Source: Lapidilactobacillus bayanensis (GTDB lineage: Bacteria; Bacillota; Bacilli; Lactobacillales; Lactobacillaceae). Taken from it: a stretch of DNA of 64,000 nt. This document shows, piece by piece, positions 43,020 to 52,091 of the stretch. Position 1 is the first letter of the stretch; every line of letters begins with the position of its first letter. Location: NCBI RefSeq assembly GCF_003946695.1, contig NZ_RHOX01000005.1, positions 46,947 to 110,946 on the forward strand, read 5' to 3'. Position numbers and translations under genes: made by a program. The notes beneath the pieces are model-generated. The model was not told where the DNA came from. It made no database searches and saw nothing but the letters and a program-made list of their open reading frames with translations.

Positions 43020-44369
43020 ATGTTCAAAAAGAAAGCAAACACCGCGCCCGAGGCCACATTTAAAGAGACCTGGCAAAAGGGAGATTGGGCTACAAAACTT
43101 AGCTTCATTATCATGGGGATCAGCCAGTTAAAAAATAAGCAATGGCTTAAAGGTCTGATCTTCCTACTCAGTGAAGTTACTTTCTTAGTCTGGTTCTTCT
43201 ACAGTGGCATTAGTGCAATTAGTCTGTTAAGTAGTCTAGGTAAAGTTAAGAAGTTGACTCGTGTTTTTGACAAGAGCCAAGGAATCTGGGTAACGAAACA
43301 ACCTGATTCTTCCATGGTTATCTTGTTATTCGGGATTGTTTCGATCATTCTAATTATTCTCTTACTCGTCCTTTATTACGTCAGTTTGAAGTCAACGCGT
43401 CATTTGTACGCATTGAATCGTGATGGGAAACATATTCCAACAACTAAAGAAGATTTAGCATCATTGCTGGATACACGGTTACATCAATTGTTAATGTTTT
43501 TCCCGTTAGCTGGAATCTTTGCTTTCACGGTTACACCAACAATTTATATGATCACGATGGCGTTTACCAACTTTAATCAATATCATCCGATTGGTTTTTC
43601 TTGGACAGGACTTCAGGCTTTCGGCCAGATCTTAACTGGTGATATGGCTGGAACTTTCTTCCCAGTCTTGGGTTGGACGTTAATTTGGGCCGTTGCTGCA
43701 ACAGCAACTACTTTCCTTTTCGGGGTACTCTTAGGGTTATTAATCGAGTCTAAGGGGATTAAGTTCAGAGGTTTCTTCCGGACATTATTCGTCATTGTAT
43801 TCGCCGTTCCTCAATTCGTTTCATTATTGATGATGTCAATGTTTTGGGATAATGCTGGTCCAGTGAATAGTTGGTTACAACGCATGAACTGGATTTCACA
43901 ACCGATTCGTTTCTTGCAAGATCCTACCTTAGCTAAAATCACAGTTATCGTTACTAATATGTGGATTGGGATTCCAGTAACCATGTTAATTGCGACTGCC
44001 ATCATCCAGAATTTACCGCAAGATCAAATTGAAGCGGCCAAAATGGATGGAGCGAGTGCACTTGAAGTATTCCGACACATTACCTTCCCACAAATTCTCT
44101 TTGTAATGGGTCCATCTTTAATTCAACAATTCATTGGTAATATTAATAACTTCAATGTTATCTTCTTGTTAACTGGCGGTGGTCCGTTAAATTCTAAGTT
44201 CTATCAAGCTGGTTCGACTGATTTGTTAGTAACTTGGTTATACAAACTGACGATGCAGTCAGTGCCTGATTATAATATTGCCGCAGCATTAGGTATTATC
44301 ATCTTTGTTATCTCTGCAGTCTTTTCATTGTTAGCTTATCGTCGTACAAATGCGTTTAAGGAGGGCTAA
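43020..44369 (+). CDS. malF: Maltose/maltodextrin ABC transporter permease MalF
   Basis: 449 residues. A long N-terminal part (about 160 residues, two membrane segments and a linker) precedes the six-segment permease core, as in Gram-positive MalF-type proteins. The EAA loop EAAKMDGASALEVFRHITFP contacts the ATPase. It forms the channel with MalG. No ribosome site is evident beyond AAAAGGA. Four bases separate it from malG. Confidence 0.92.
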   Translation: MFKKKANTAPEATFKETWQKGDWATKLSFIIMGISQLKNKQWLKGLIFLLSEVTFLVWFFYSGISAISLLSSLGKVKKLTRVFDKSQGIWVTKQPDSSMVILLFGIVSIILIILLLVLYYVSLKSTRHLYALNRDGKHIPTTKEDLASLLDTRLHQLLMFFPLAGIFAFTVTPTIYMITMAFTNFNQYHPIGFSWTGLQAFGQILTGDMAGTFFPVLGWTLIWAVAATATTFLFGVLLGLLIESKGIKFRGFFRTLFVIVFAVPQFVSLLMMSMFWDNAGPVNSWLQRMNWISQPIRFLQDPTLAKITVIVTNMWIGIPVTMLIATAIIQNLPQDQIEAAKMDGASALEVFRHITFPQILFVMGPSLIQQFIGNINNFNVIFLLTGGGPLNSKFYQAGSTDLLVTWLYKLTMQSVPDYNIAAALGIIIFVISAVFSLLAYRRTNAFKEG

Positions 44370-44372
44370 ATC

Positions 44373-45227
44373 ATGCATTCATATAAACAACAAAGAAGGC
44401 TTTCTTTAACGTTCAGATACGCTTTGCTAATTATTTTAGCGATCGTTTGGATTTTTCCAATTGTTTGGATCATCATGACCAGTTTCTCGGTTAATTTGTC
44501 AGGATTTGTGTCCTCATTTGTTCCTAAGCAATGGACCTTTAGTAATTACGCCAAGATCTTTAATAGTAAATTATATCCGTTTGGTAGTTGGGTTTTAAAT
44601 ACGTTTGTCATTGCGGTGATCTGTGCGGTTGTTAACACCTTCACCACAACCGTGATGTCTTATTGCTTGTCACGGTTACGTTTCAAACTGCGTAAACCAT
44701 TCTTGCAATTTGCCTTGATTCTAGGAATGTTTCCTGGCTTCATGTCAATGATCGCGTTGTACTATATGTTAAAAGCAATCGGCATGACAAACTTGGCTGG
44801 TTTAACATTAGTTTATATTGGCGGTGCCGGTTTAGGATTCTACGTTATGAAAGGCTTCCTTGACACGGTTCCTCGCTCTCTAGATGAAGCGGCCGAATTG
44901 GAAGGCGCCACTAAATGGCAAATCTTTATTCACATTATTTTGCCGTTGGATCGCCCAATGATTATTTATACGTCGTTGACTGCTTTCATGGCACCTTGGA
45001 CAGATTTTATCTTCCCAAGTATTATTCTTTCAACGGATAGTCCAAAGAATAAGACCGTTGCCTACGGACTCTTCAACATGATGTCTAACACCAAAGGTTT
45101 AAGTAGCCAGTATTTCACCGCATTCGTTGCTGGATGTGTGATTATCGCAGTTCCAATTACGATTCTATTTATTATCTTGCAACGTTATTACGTTAGTGGG
45201 ATCACAGCTGGTGCAGATAAAGGTTAA
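44373..45227 (+). CDS. malG: Maltose/maltodextrin ABC transporter permease MalG
   Basis: 284 residues, six membrane segments, EAA loop DEAAELEGATKWQIFIHIIL. AGGAGG ribosome site overlapping the end of malF. The ATPase subunit (MalK/MsmX) is not encoded in the window, so a shared ATPase elsewhere is needed. Confidence 0.93.
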   Translation: MHSYKQQRRLSLTFRYALLIILAIVWIFPIVWIIMTSFSVNLSGFVSSFVPKQWTFSNYAKIFNSKLYPFGSWVLNTFVIAVICAVVNTFTTTVMSYCLSRLRFKLRKPFLQFALILGMFPGFMSMIALYYMLKAIGMTNLAGLTLVYIGGAGLGFYVMKGFLDTVPRSLDEAAELEGATKWQIFIHIILPLDRPMIIYTSLTAFMAPWTDFIFPSIILSTDSPKNKTVAYGLFNMMSNTKGLSSQYFTAFVAGCVIIAVPITILFIILQRYYVSGITAGADKG

Positions 45228-45239
45228 TCTTTCTCAAAT

Positions 45240-45271
45240 AAAAGCCATCCAGTAAACGGGTGGTTTTTATT
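45240..45271 (+). terminator. Rho-independent terminator after malG
   Basis: AAAGCCATCC and GGGTGGTTTT form a short stem with a T-rich tail. Confidence 0.7.
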
Positions 45272-45369
45272 TAATTTATAGCTAGTCAAGCGGGACCTTA
45301 AGTGGTTCAAACTTCAGCGAGGCTAGTTTAACAATAATCAGTTATTAAATTAAAAAGAGGTATTTAGTT

Positions 45370-47151
45370 ATGGAAACAGCAGCAATCTATCATCGTCCTG
45401 AAAGCGAATTTGCTTATTTATATCAACCAAATGATTTTCGAGTTTGTTTGCGGACAAAACGGGGCGATGTTGCCCAAGTTAACTGCTTCTATGGTGATCC
45501 ATATTTAAGCACAACTGATGATTTAACGAATAATTCTGGTAGTTCACACTGGGATTATCAAACAGTGACGATGCACATGATTGCCACGACTGAAGATTTC
45601 GATTACTGGGAAGCAGCATTGCAAGTGCCATATAAGCGTGTTCAGTATGACTTTGAAGTTATTGGTAAAGACAGTCAAGCTGTACTTTATGGTGATCGTG
45701 GCGTTTTCCCCTTCACAACAGAAATCATTGGTACGAATGGCAATCCTTTTCGCATGCCTTACTTACATGAGGTTGATCGTTTTAAAGAACCAGATTGGGT
45801 TCGTCAGACAGTTTGGTATCAAATTTTCCCAGAGCGTTTCGCAAATGGCGACACGAGTAATGATCCTAAGGGTGTTAAACCTTGGCGCAGTGATTTAAGT
45901 CCTAATCGAACGGATTATTACGGTGGCGATTTGCAGGGTGTACTCGATCATTTAGATTACTTACAAGATTTGGGGATTAACGGCATTTATTTCTGCCCAA
46001 TTTTTAAGGCCTACTCTAATCATAAATATGACACAATTGATTATTTAGAGATTGATCCTGATTTTGGTAACAAGGATTTATTCAGACAAGTTGTTGAAGC
46101 TGCGCACCAACGCGGTATTAGAGTGATGCTGGATGCTGTTTTTAATCATATTGGTGATCAGTCGATACAGTGGCAAGATGTCTTGGCAAATGAAGAACAG
46201 TCACGTTTTGCGAACTGGTTCCATATTAATCAATTTCCTGTTGCTTATGAAGAGACCGATAATTTTGAAAGTGCCAAGAAGTTGACCTTCGATACCTTTG
46301 CCTTTACACCGCACATGCCAAAATTAGATACGGCCAATCCTGAAGTTAAGCAATATTTGTTAGATGTTGCCGCTTATTGGATTAAAGAATTCGATATTGA
46401 TGCTTGGCGCCTAGATGTTGCCAATGAAGTCGATCACGCTTTTTGGCGTAGTTTTGCGCAGACTTGTCACCAGTTGAAACCGGACTTCTACATTCTGGGT
46501 GAAGTCTGGCATAATTCGCAACCTTGGTTGTCAGGTGATCAATTCTCTGCCGTGATGAATTATGCCTACACTGAAACAATCATTAATGGTGTTGTTAATC
46601 ATACGTTGACACCAACACGGATGGTTGATGGCCTGAATTACCAACGGACGCTTTATCAACGTCAGGTTAATGAAGTGATGCTCAATACATTAGATTCGCA
46701 TGATACTGCGCGGTTATTAACCGTTTGTGGAAATGATCAAACGTTAATGCGCCAGGTTCTAGCTTTCACGTTCCTTCAAGAAGGTGAACCTTGTATTTAT
46801 TATGGCGATGAAATCGGTCTGGATGGCGGGAATGATCCTGATTGCCGCAAGCCGATGAATTGGGATACGACAACGCAAGATCGCGACTTATTCAAGTTCT
46901 ATCAACAATTAATTCAACTACGTTTACGAAACGCTGATTTGTTAACGCAAGGTGATTTCATTTGGAATAAGGCAGACGACGAACAACGGTTAGTGCAGTT
47001 TACTCGGATTCAAGGTAAGCAAAAGTTGACGGCCGTCTTTAATTTAGGCACGCAACCTCAACTAATTTCTACTTCAGGGCAAAGTTTGTTGAGTCAAGGT
47101 CTGATCGACAATCAGTTGCAGGCTAAAGGGTTTGCGATTTGGTTGGCTTAA
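45370..47151 (+). CDS. Neopullulanase/cyclomaltodextrinase/maltogenic amylase, GH13_20
   Basis: 593 residues with a CBM34-type N-terminal beta domain (about residues 1-125), then the GH13 barrel: VWYQIFPERFANGD, VMLDAVFNHIGD, the nucleophile Asp in FDIDAWRLDVANEVDH, the acid Glu in YILGEVWHNSQPWL and LNTLDSHDTARLL. No signal peptide, so cytosolic. It hydrolyses imported maltodextrins, cyclodextrins or pullulan pieces to maltose, which the phosphorylase downstream then uses. AAAGAGG ribosome site. Confidence 0.92.
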   Translation: METAAIYHRPESEFAYLYQPNDFRVCLRTKRGDVAQVNCFYGDPYLSTTDDLTNNSGSSHWDYQTVTMHMIATTEDFDYWEAALQVPYKRVQYDFEVIGKDSQAVLYGDRGVFPFTTEIIGTNGNPFRMPYLHEVDRFKEPDWVRQTVWYQIFPERFANGDTSNDPKGVKPWRSDLSPNRTDYYGGDLQGVLDHLDYLQDLGINGIYFCPIFKAYSNHKYDTIDYLEIDPDFGNKDLFRQVVEAAHQRGIRVMLDAVFNHIGDQSIQWQDVLANEEQSRFANWFHINQFPVAYEETDNFESAKKLTFDTFAFTPHMPKLDTANPEVKQYLLDVAAYWIKEFDIDAWRLDVANEVDHAFWRSFAQTCHQLKPDFYILGEVWHNSQPWLSGDQFSAVMNYAYTETIINGVVNHTLTPTRMVDGLNYQRTLYQRQVNEVMLNTLDSHDTARLLTVCGNDQTLMRQVLAFTFLQEGEPCIYYGDEIGLDGGNDPDCRKPMNWDTTTQDRDLFKFYQQLIQLRLRNADLLTQGDFIWNKADDEQRLVQFTRIQGKQKLTAVFNLGTQPQLISTSGQSLLSQGLIDNQLQAKGFAIWLA

Positions 47152-47228
47152 TTCGATAACTAGGATCGACGTAAGTCAGCACATCTGCAAAGAGCTTGAT
47201 TGTTAGTGCTGTTATGCGCGAGCTTTTT

Positions 47229-47242
47229 TGATATCGGTAACA
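47229..47242 (+). promoter_or_regulatory. Maltose regulator operator 3
   Basis: TGATATCGGTAACA, one base away from the malE operator, ending 12 bp before the -35 box of the maltose phosphorylase gene. Confidence 0.65.
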
Positions 47243-47254
47243 TCGGAATTTAGC

Positions 47255-47283
47255 TTGAATAACGGCCGAGATGTTGTGATAAT
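47255..47283 (+). promoter_or_regulatory. Promoter of the maltose phosphorylase gene
   Basis: -35 TTGAAT, 17-bp spacer, -10 GATAAT, the same layout as malE. A degenerate cre-like TGTAAGCACTTTATCA follows at about 47290. Confidence 0.65.
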
Positions 47284-47349
47284 AACCATTGTAAGCACTT
47301 TATCATTATGTAAATGACTAATTTATTCAGCAACAAGAGGAGTAGAATC

Positions 47350-49638
47350 ATGACGAAACGATTATTTGATATTGATCCATGGGTGATCAAAACAAGCGAG
47401 TTGGCCGTTGCTGATAAACGTCTTCAAGAAAGTATTACTTCAATTGGTAATAGTTACATGGGGATGCGCGGTAACTTTGAGGAAGATTATTCTGGCGACA
47501 CTCACCAAGGAACCTATTTAGCTGGTGTTTGGTTCCCAGATAAGACTCGAGTTGGTTGGTGGAAGAATGGCTATCCTAAATATTTCGGCAAGGCCATTAA
47601 CTCACCAGATTTTCTCAGTATACCCATTACTGTTAACGGCGAAAATGTCGACTTAGCCAAAATTAACTATTCAGATTTTACGCTAGCTTTAAACATGAAA
47701 AATGGTTCATTACAACGTAGTTTTGTCGGCAGCTTTGGTGCTACGAAAGTTAAATTTGAATTTGCCCGTTTTATGAGTAACGCGACCCAACAATTGGGCT
47801 TGATTTCGGTTAAAGCAACAGTTCTAGCGGGACAAGCAGAATTGGTTTTCAAACCATTAATTAATGGTGATGTTCATAACGAGGATTCTAACTATGATGA
47901 AACGTTCTGGGAATTGAAAGGTCATGGCAAACAACCAGATAATCGTTACAGTTTAACGATGGAAACGAAAGCTAATCCATTCGGTACACCACGCTTCACC
48001 GTGACGGAAGAAATGCAAAATTTGGTCAATACCGAAGCTGATTATACAAGAACAGCTGCAATTAGTGATTTGGCTGTCGCGGAACAAATTAGCGCAACGT
48101 TAGTCACCGGTCAATCATTAGATTTATTGAAGCAAGTTGCGGTGGTAACCAGCCGTGATGTTCCTGAAGCAAAGCAAGTTGTTCAAGCAACAGCAATTCT
48201 GCAAACCGCACAACAAAAATCATACGCTGAACATTTAGCAGCTCAAGATGCTGTTTGGTCAAAACGGTGGCAACAATCGGACGTACAAATTGATGGTGAT
48301 CCAGCAGCTCAACAAGGAATTCGATTCAACATTTTACAATTATTCATGACTTATTATGGTGAAGATTCACGTTTGAATGTTGGTCCTAAAGGGTTCACTG
48401 GTGAGAAATATGGTGGCGCAACATATTGGGATACCGAGGCTTATATCGTTCCGATGTATTTAGCGGTTACTAAACCAGCTGTACCACGACAATTACTTGA
48501 ATATCGTTACAATCAATTACCAGGTGCCTTCCATAATGCACAGCAACAAGGTCTAAAGGGCGCATTATATCCGATGGTAACGTTTGATGGCATTGAGTGT
48601 CATAACGAATGGGAAATTACTTTCGAAGAAATTCATCGTAATGCTGCCATTGCTCATGCCATTTATGATTATACTGATTATACTGGCGATGAGACTTATG
48701 TGCTTAATCAAGGGATTGTGGTCTTAGTAGCCATTGCGCGTTTTTGGGCCGATCGGGTTCATTACTCACAACATGCACACAAGTATATGATTCACGGTGT
48801 TACTGGACCTAACGAGTATGAAAACAATGTTAATAATAACTGGTACACTAATCAGATGGCCGTTTGGGTCCTGAAATATACTTTGGAAATTCTGAACAAA
48901 GTTAGTGCTGACAAAGCAACTGAATTGGCCGTTGCTAAGACTGAGCAAGACAAATGGCAAGATATTATTGATAATATGTATTTTCCAGAAGATCAAGATT
49001 TGGGTATCTTCGTTCAAAATGACGGCTACTTGGATAAAGATTTACGGCCGGCTTCAAGTCTGTTACCAGAAGAACGCCCGATTAATCAACACTGGTCTTG
49101 GGATAAGATCTTACGCTCACCATTTATTAAACAAGCCGATGTTTTACAAGGAATCTATTTCTTGAATGATCAATTCACGCTAGAGCAGAAGAAACGTAAC
49201 TTTGACTTCTACGAGCCAATGACGGTGCATGAATCATCATTATCTGCTTGCATTCACAGCATTATTGCGTCAGAAATTGGTGAAGAAGATAAGGCCGTTA
49301 ATCTTTACGAACGGACGGCTCGACTTGATCTGGATAATTACAATAATGATACCGACGATGGGTTACACATTACCTCAATGAGTGGTAGTTGGTTGGCAAT
49401 CGTTCAAGGCTTCGCTGGAATGCGCCATCAAAATGGTAAATTGTCGTTCAAGTTATTCTGTCCGCAGAATTGGAATAGTTATCAATTTAAAATTAACTTC
49501 CGCGGTCGTTTGTTGGCGGTTAAGGTTGGTCATGATGGCAGTAAGTTGACATTATTATCAGGTGCCGATCTTGAATTAGAAGTAAACCAGCAATTAGTTG
49601 TTTTGAAGGAAAACGAAGATTTAGTTGTTAAGAATTAA
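47350..49638 (+). CDS. mapA: Maltose phosphorylase, GH65
   Basis: 762 residues from the ATG at 47350 (AGAGGAG upstream). GH65 (alpha/alpha)6 enzyme: N-terminal beta-sandwich with GNSYMGMRGNFEEDYSGDTH, then the catalytic region CHNEWEITFEEIHRN, where Glu of the FEEIH motif is the general acid. The enzyme splits maltose with phosphate to beta-glucose 1-phosphate and glucose in the cytosol. Its usual partner, beta-phosphoglucomutase, is not adjacent. Trehalose or kojibiose phosphorylase are less likely given the maltose context. Confidence 0.92.
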   Translation: MTKRLFDIDPWVIKTSELAVADKRLQESITSIGNSYMGMRGNFEEDYSGDTHQGTYLAGVWFPDKTRVGWWKNGYPKYFGKAINSPDFLSIPITVNGENVDLAKINYSDFTLALNMKNGSLQRSFVGSFGATKVKFEFARFMSNATQQLGLISVKATVLAGQAELVFKPLINGDVHNEDSNYDETFWELKGHGKQPDNRYSLTMETKANPFGTPRFTVTEEMQNLVNTEADYTRTAAISDLAVAEQISATLVTGQSLDLLKQVAVVTSRDVPEAKQVVQATAILQTAQQKSYAEHLAAQDAVWSKRWQQSDVQIDGDPAAQQGIRFNILQLFMTYYGEDSRLNVGPKGFTGEKYGGATYWDTEAYIVPMYLAVTKPAVPRQLLEYRYNQLPGAFHNAQQQGLKGALYPMVTFDGIECHNEWEITFEEIHRNAAIAHAIYDYTDYTGDETYVLNQGIVVLVAIARFWADRVHYSQHAHKYMIHGVTGPNEYENNVNNNWYTNQMAVWVLKYTLEILNKVSADKATELAVAKTEQDKWQDIIDNMYFPEDQDLGIFVQNDGYLDKDLRPASSLLPEERPINQHWSWDKILRSPFIKQADVLQGIYFLNDQFTLEQKKRNFDFYEPMTVHESSLSACIHSIIASEIGEEDKAVNLYERTARLDLDNYNNDTDDGLHITSMSGSWLAIVQGFAGMRHQNGKLSFKLFCPQNWNSYQFKINFRGRLLAVKVGHDGSKLTLLSGADLELEVNQQLVVLKENEDLVVKN

Positions 49639-49651
49639 AGTACGAATTAAG

Positions 49652-49702
49652 TTCCACCTCAGTTTGGTGACGTTAGTCGCTGAACCGAGGTGGAATTTTT
49701 TT
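49652..49702 (+). terminator. Rho-independent terminator after mapA
   Basis: TTCCACCTC pairs with GAGGTGGAA, extended by GTT/AAC, then seven T. Confidence 0.9.
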
Positions 49703-49755
49703 AATATTTTTTGAGAAGTAGGTCAGCAGATCATAAAAAAATTTTCAGAAGTGTG

Positions 49756-49784
49756 TTGATTGTATATACAATTTTGGGTATACT
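49756..49784 (+). promoter_or_regulatory. Promoter with embedded GntR-type operator
   Basis: -35 TTGATT, 17-bp spacer, -10 TATACT. The perfect 14-bp palindrome ATTGTATATACAAT (49759-49772) fills the -35 end and spacer; TGTATATACA is the core bound by HutC-subfamily GntR repressors such as TreR. The GntR gene is second in the operon. Confidence 0.75.
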
Positions 49785-49791
49785 TTATTTA

Positions 49792-49806
49792 TGATAAGCG
49801 CTTACA
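49792..49806 (+). promoter_or_regulatory. cre site (CcpA)
   Basis: TGATAAGCGCTTACA, with a perfect TAAGCGCTTA core, lies just after the -10 box. Confidence 0.65.
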
Positions 49807-49825
49807 TGAAAAGGAGATGGTTGGC

Positions 49826-50779
49826 TTGACGTATGCAATGATTGGTACGTGGCGGATGGCATATGAAGGACTGGCTAAGGCGTTAACAGATTTGCAGAAT
49901 GGTGGCAGTAGTAATGATGCTGTGGAAACAGCAATCAAGGAAGTTGAGGACTATCCATTTTTTAAATCGGTTGGTTACGGTGGTCTACCTAACGCCCAAG
50001 GTTTAGTTGAAATGGATTCGGCATTTATGGATGGTGATACCTTTGCAATTGGCGCAGTTGCTGGAATTAGTGACATTAAGAATCCGATTAGTGTCGCTCG
50101 TAAACTGAGCCATGAACACTTTAACAGTTTCTTGGTGGGAACTGGGGCAACACAATATGCAATGGCCAATGCGTTTGAAGCACGGAATATGCTGACTGAG
50201 CGAGCCCGTAAGATTTGGGCTAAGCGCCTACGAGAGATCAGCGAGAAAAATTTGAGCCCCTATGATGGTCATGACACTGTTGGCGTGATCAGCCTTGACC
50301 AAAATAATTCAATGGCTGTAGGTACGTCAACTTCGGGCCTATTTATGAAAAAGCCGGGTCGAACTGGCGATTCGGCACTTTCTGGCAATGGTTTCTATGT
50401 TGATAGCGAAATTGGCGGCGCCGCTGCAACTGGTCTTGGTGAAGACTTGATGAAAGGTTGCTTGTCCTATGAAATCGTTCGGTTAATGGGGACCGGCTTA
50501 ACGCCGCAACAGGCTTGTGATCAAGCTGTTTATCCATTCGTCGACAAATTGAAACAACGCTATGGTAAAGCTGGTGAGTTTTCTTTGGTTGCTTTGAACA
50601 ACCAAGGTGAATGGGGAATCGCGACTAACGTTGAATTCACATTTGCCGTTGGTACTGAAAAGCAAGAGACTCAAGTTTACATGGCCAATCCTGGGCCGCA
50701 GCACACAACACTGATCAAGCCAGTTTCCAGAGAATGGCTGACAGCATATGCTAAACGAATTAAGGCACCGATTGACTAA
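49826..50779 (+). CDS. Glycosylasparaginase/isoaspartyl-peptidase family Ntn-hydrolase
   Basis: 317 residues from the TTG at 49826 (AAAAGGAGA 8 bp upstream). The Ntn-hydrolase asparaginase-2 family: SVGYGGLPNAQGLVEMDS, AFMDGDT and the autocleavage site DGHDTVGVIS, whose Thr (about residue 151) becomes the N-terminal nucleophile after self-cleavage. Later TSGLFMKKPGRTGDSAL and GGAAATGLGEDLMK form the substrate pocket. Family members cleave GlcNAc-Asn or beta-aspartyl peptides. No signal peptide, so the substrate must be imported; the PTS permease in this operon is the obvious route. Confidence 0.88.
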   Translation: MTYAMIGTWRMAYEGLAKALTDLQNGGSSNDAVETAIKEVEDYPFFKSVGYGGLPNAQGLVEMDSAFMDGDTFAIGAVAGISDIKNPISVARKLSHEHFNSFLVGTGATQYAMANAFEARNMLTERARKIWAKRLREISEKNLSPYDGHDTVGVISLDQNNSMAVGTSTSGLFMKKPGRTGDSALSGNGFYVDSEIGGAAATGLGEDLMKGCLSYEIVRLMGTGLTPQQACDQAVYPFVDKLKQRYGKAGEFSLVALNNQGEWGIATNVEFTFAVGTEKQETQVYMANPGPQHTTLIKPVSREWLTAYAKRIKAPID

Positions 50780-50821
50780 CGCATCATGTTTCAACAGAAG
50801 TGAGATAGGAGTTTCGGCTTA

Positions 50822-51538
50822 ATGGTTGAGTATTTATACGAAAAAATTGCCACTGCAATTGATAAAGATATCAAAAGTGGTGTTTACGGTGTTCATCAAA
50901 AATTACCTTCAGAAAATGATCTTGCCCAGCAATTCCAAACAACACGGTTAACAATCCGTAAGGCGATCGATAAGTTAGAGAAGCAGCATGTCGCCGTTCG
51001 TGATCGTAATCGAGGGACATATGTCTTAGCGGCCCACGATAAGATCTCCAGTGGTGCAGACGGCTTGGTTGGCTTTACCGAGGCAGCTAAAAAGTTTCAG
51101 CTGAACGTTAGTACAAAAATACTTGATCTGAACTTAATGACTGAATACCCCAATTATATCCAAGATAAACTTGATTTAATGGACAATGAACCAGTTTGGC
51201 AGATTTCACGGTTGAGATTTGCTGATCACGAACCGATGACCCATGAACAAATCTATATTAAACAGCGAATTTTGCCTGAATTGACGATTGATGAAGCAGA
51301 AGGATCATTGTATCAGCTGATTGAACAAACGATGGTCATTGGCTATGCAGATCAAGAATTAGAAGCTGTTTTACTTGATCAGGATTTAAGTCGTCTACTA
51401 GCAACTAGTACAGGTAGTCCAGCATTCTTTGCGCACACAACAGCTTATTCCGTTGATGGTTATCCCATCTTATATGATGATTCCCATTATCGTGCTGATA
51501 AATACACGTTCCATAATATTTTGTACCGTAAACATTAA
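50822..51538 (+). CDS. GntR family (HutC subfamily) transcriptional regulator
   Basis: 238 residues. N-terminal winged helix (IDKDIKSGVYGVHQKLPSEN, LAQQFQTTRLTIRKAIDKLE) and a C-terminal UTRA effector domain (PNYIQDKLDLMDNEPVWQIS, EPMTHEQIYIKQRILP). HutC-type regulators bind a phosphorylated sugar or similar ligand. Lies inside the operon it probably represses, through the ATTGTATATACAAT site. Confidence 0.92.
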   Translation: MVEYLYEKIATAIDKDIKSGVYGVHQKLPSENDLAQQFQTTRLTIRKAIDKLEKQHVAVRDRNRGTYVLAAHDKISSGADGLVGFTEAAKKFQLNVSTKILDLNLMTEYPNYIQDKLDLMDNEPVWQISRLRFADHEPMTHEQIYIKQRILPELTIDEAEGSLYQLIEQTMVIGYADQELEAVLLDQDLSRLLATSTGSPAFFAHTTAYSVDGYPILYDDSHYRADKYTFHNILYRKH

Positions 51539-51552
51539 GGGAGGTTGATCTG

Positions 51553-52077
51553 ATGAAGGTGATTGTATTACTTGACCAAATACAAGCTGGACTTGGCGGC
51601 AAAGAAAAGGCCGATACACCATTGGGTGGTAAAAAGTTAGCGATGGGCGCGGCCGATACATTGGATAAAGTTTTTAAACGGTATGATGCTAAAATTGTAG
51701 GGACTTTTTATTGTGGTACTGATTATTATCAGCAAAACAAAACTGAAGTGCAGCGTAAAGTAGTCAAAATGTCTGAAAAAATGGGTGCAGATGTTGTTGT
51801 GGCTGGGCCAACTTATGATTATCCGGAATTTTCAACAATGGCCTGTGAATTGGCATTAAAAATTCAGCAAGAGACTGATATTCAAGTTGTGCCCATGATT
51901 GCGATTGAAAAGAATCAAGATCTAATTGAAGGTTATCGAGCACAATTAACAATCATTAAGATGCCTAAGAAAGGGGGAACTGGACTTTCTGATGCTATCG
52001 ATCATTTAGTGGAACTTTGTCAACTAAAGGCTCAAAAACAGGATATAACAGAATTCACGCAACAATATTGTTATTAG
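51553..52077 (+). CDS. GrdB-related putative oxidoreductase subunit
   Basis: 174 residues, GGGAGG ribosome site. The sequence start KVIVLLDQIQAGLGGKEKAD and TFYCGTDYY, DVVVAGPTYDYPEFSTMACE and MPKKGGTGLSDAIDHL match the N-terminal half of the glycine/sarcosine/betaine reductase component B (GrdB) related family; full proteins are about 430 residues. The active-site Sec/Cys region is not clearly present: the Cys of FYCGTDYY is at residue 56. Lactobacilli are not known for Stickland reductases, so its role is unclear. Gaps of 14 bp on both sides place it in the operon. Family call is moderate. Confidence 0.6.
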   Translation: MKVIVLLDQIQAGLGGKEKADTPLGGKKLAMGAADTLDKVFKRYDAKIVGTFYCGTDYYQQNKTEVQRKVVKMSEKMGADVVVAGPTYDYPEFSTMACELALKIQQETDIQVVPMIAIEKNQDLIEGYRAQLTIIKMPKKGGTGLSDAIDHLVELCQLKAQKQDITEFTQQYCY

Positions 52078-52091
52078 GGAGGTAAGCAACA

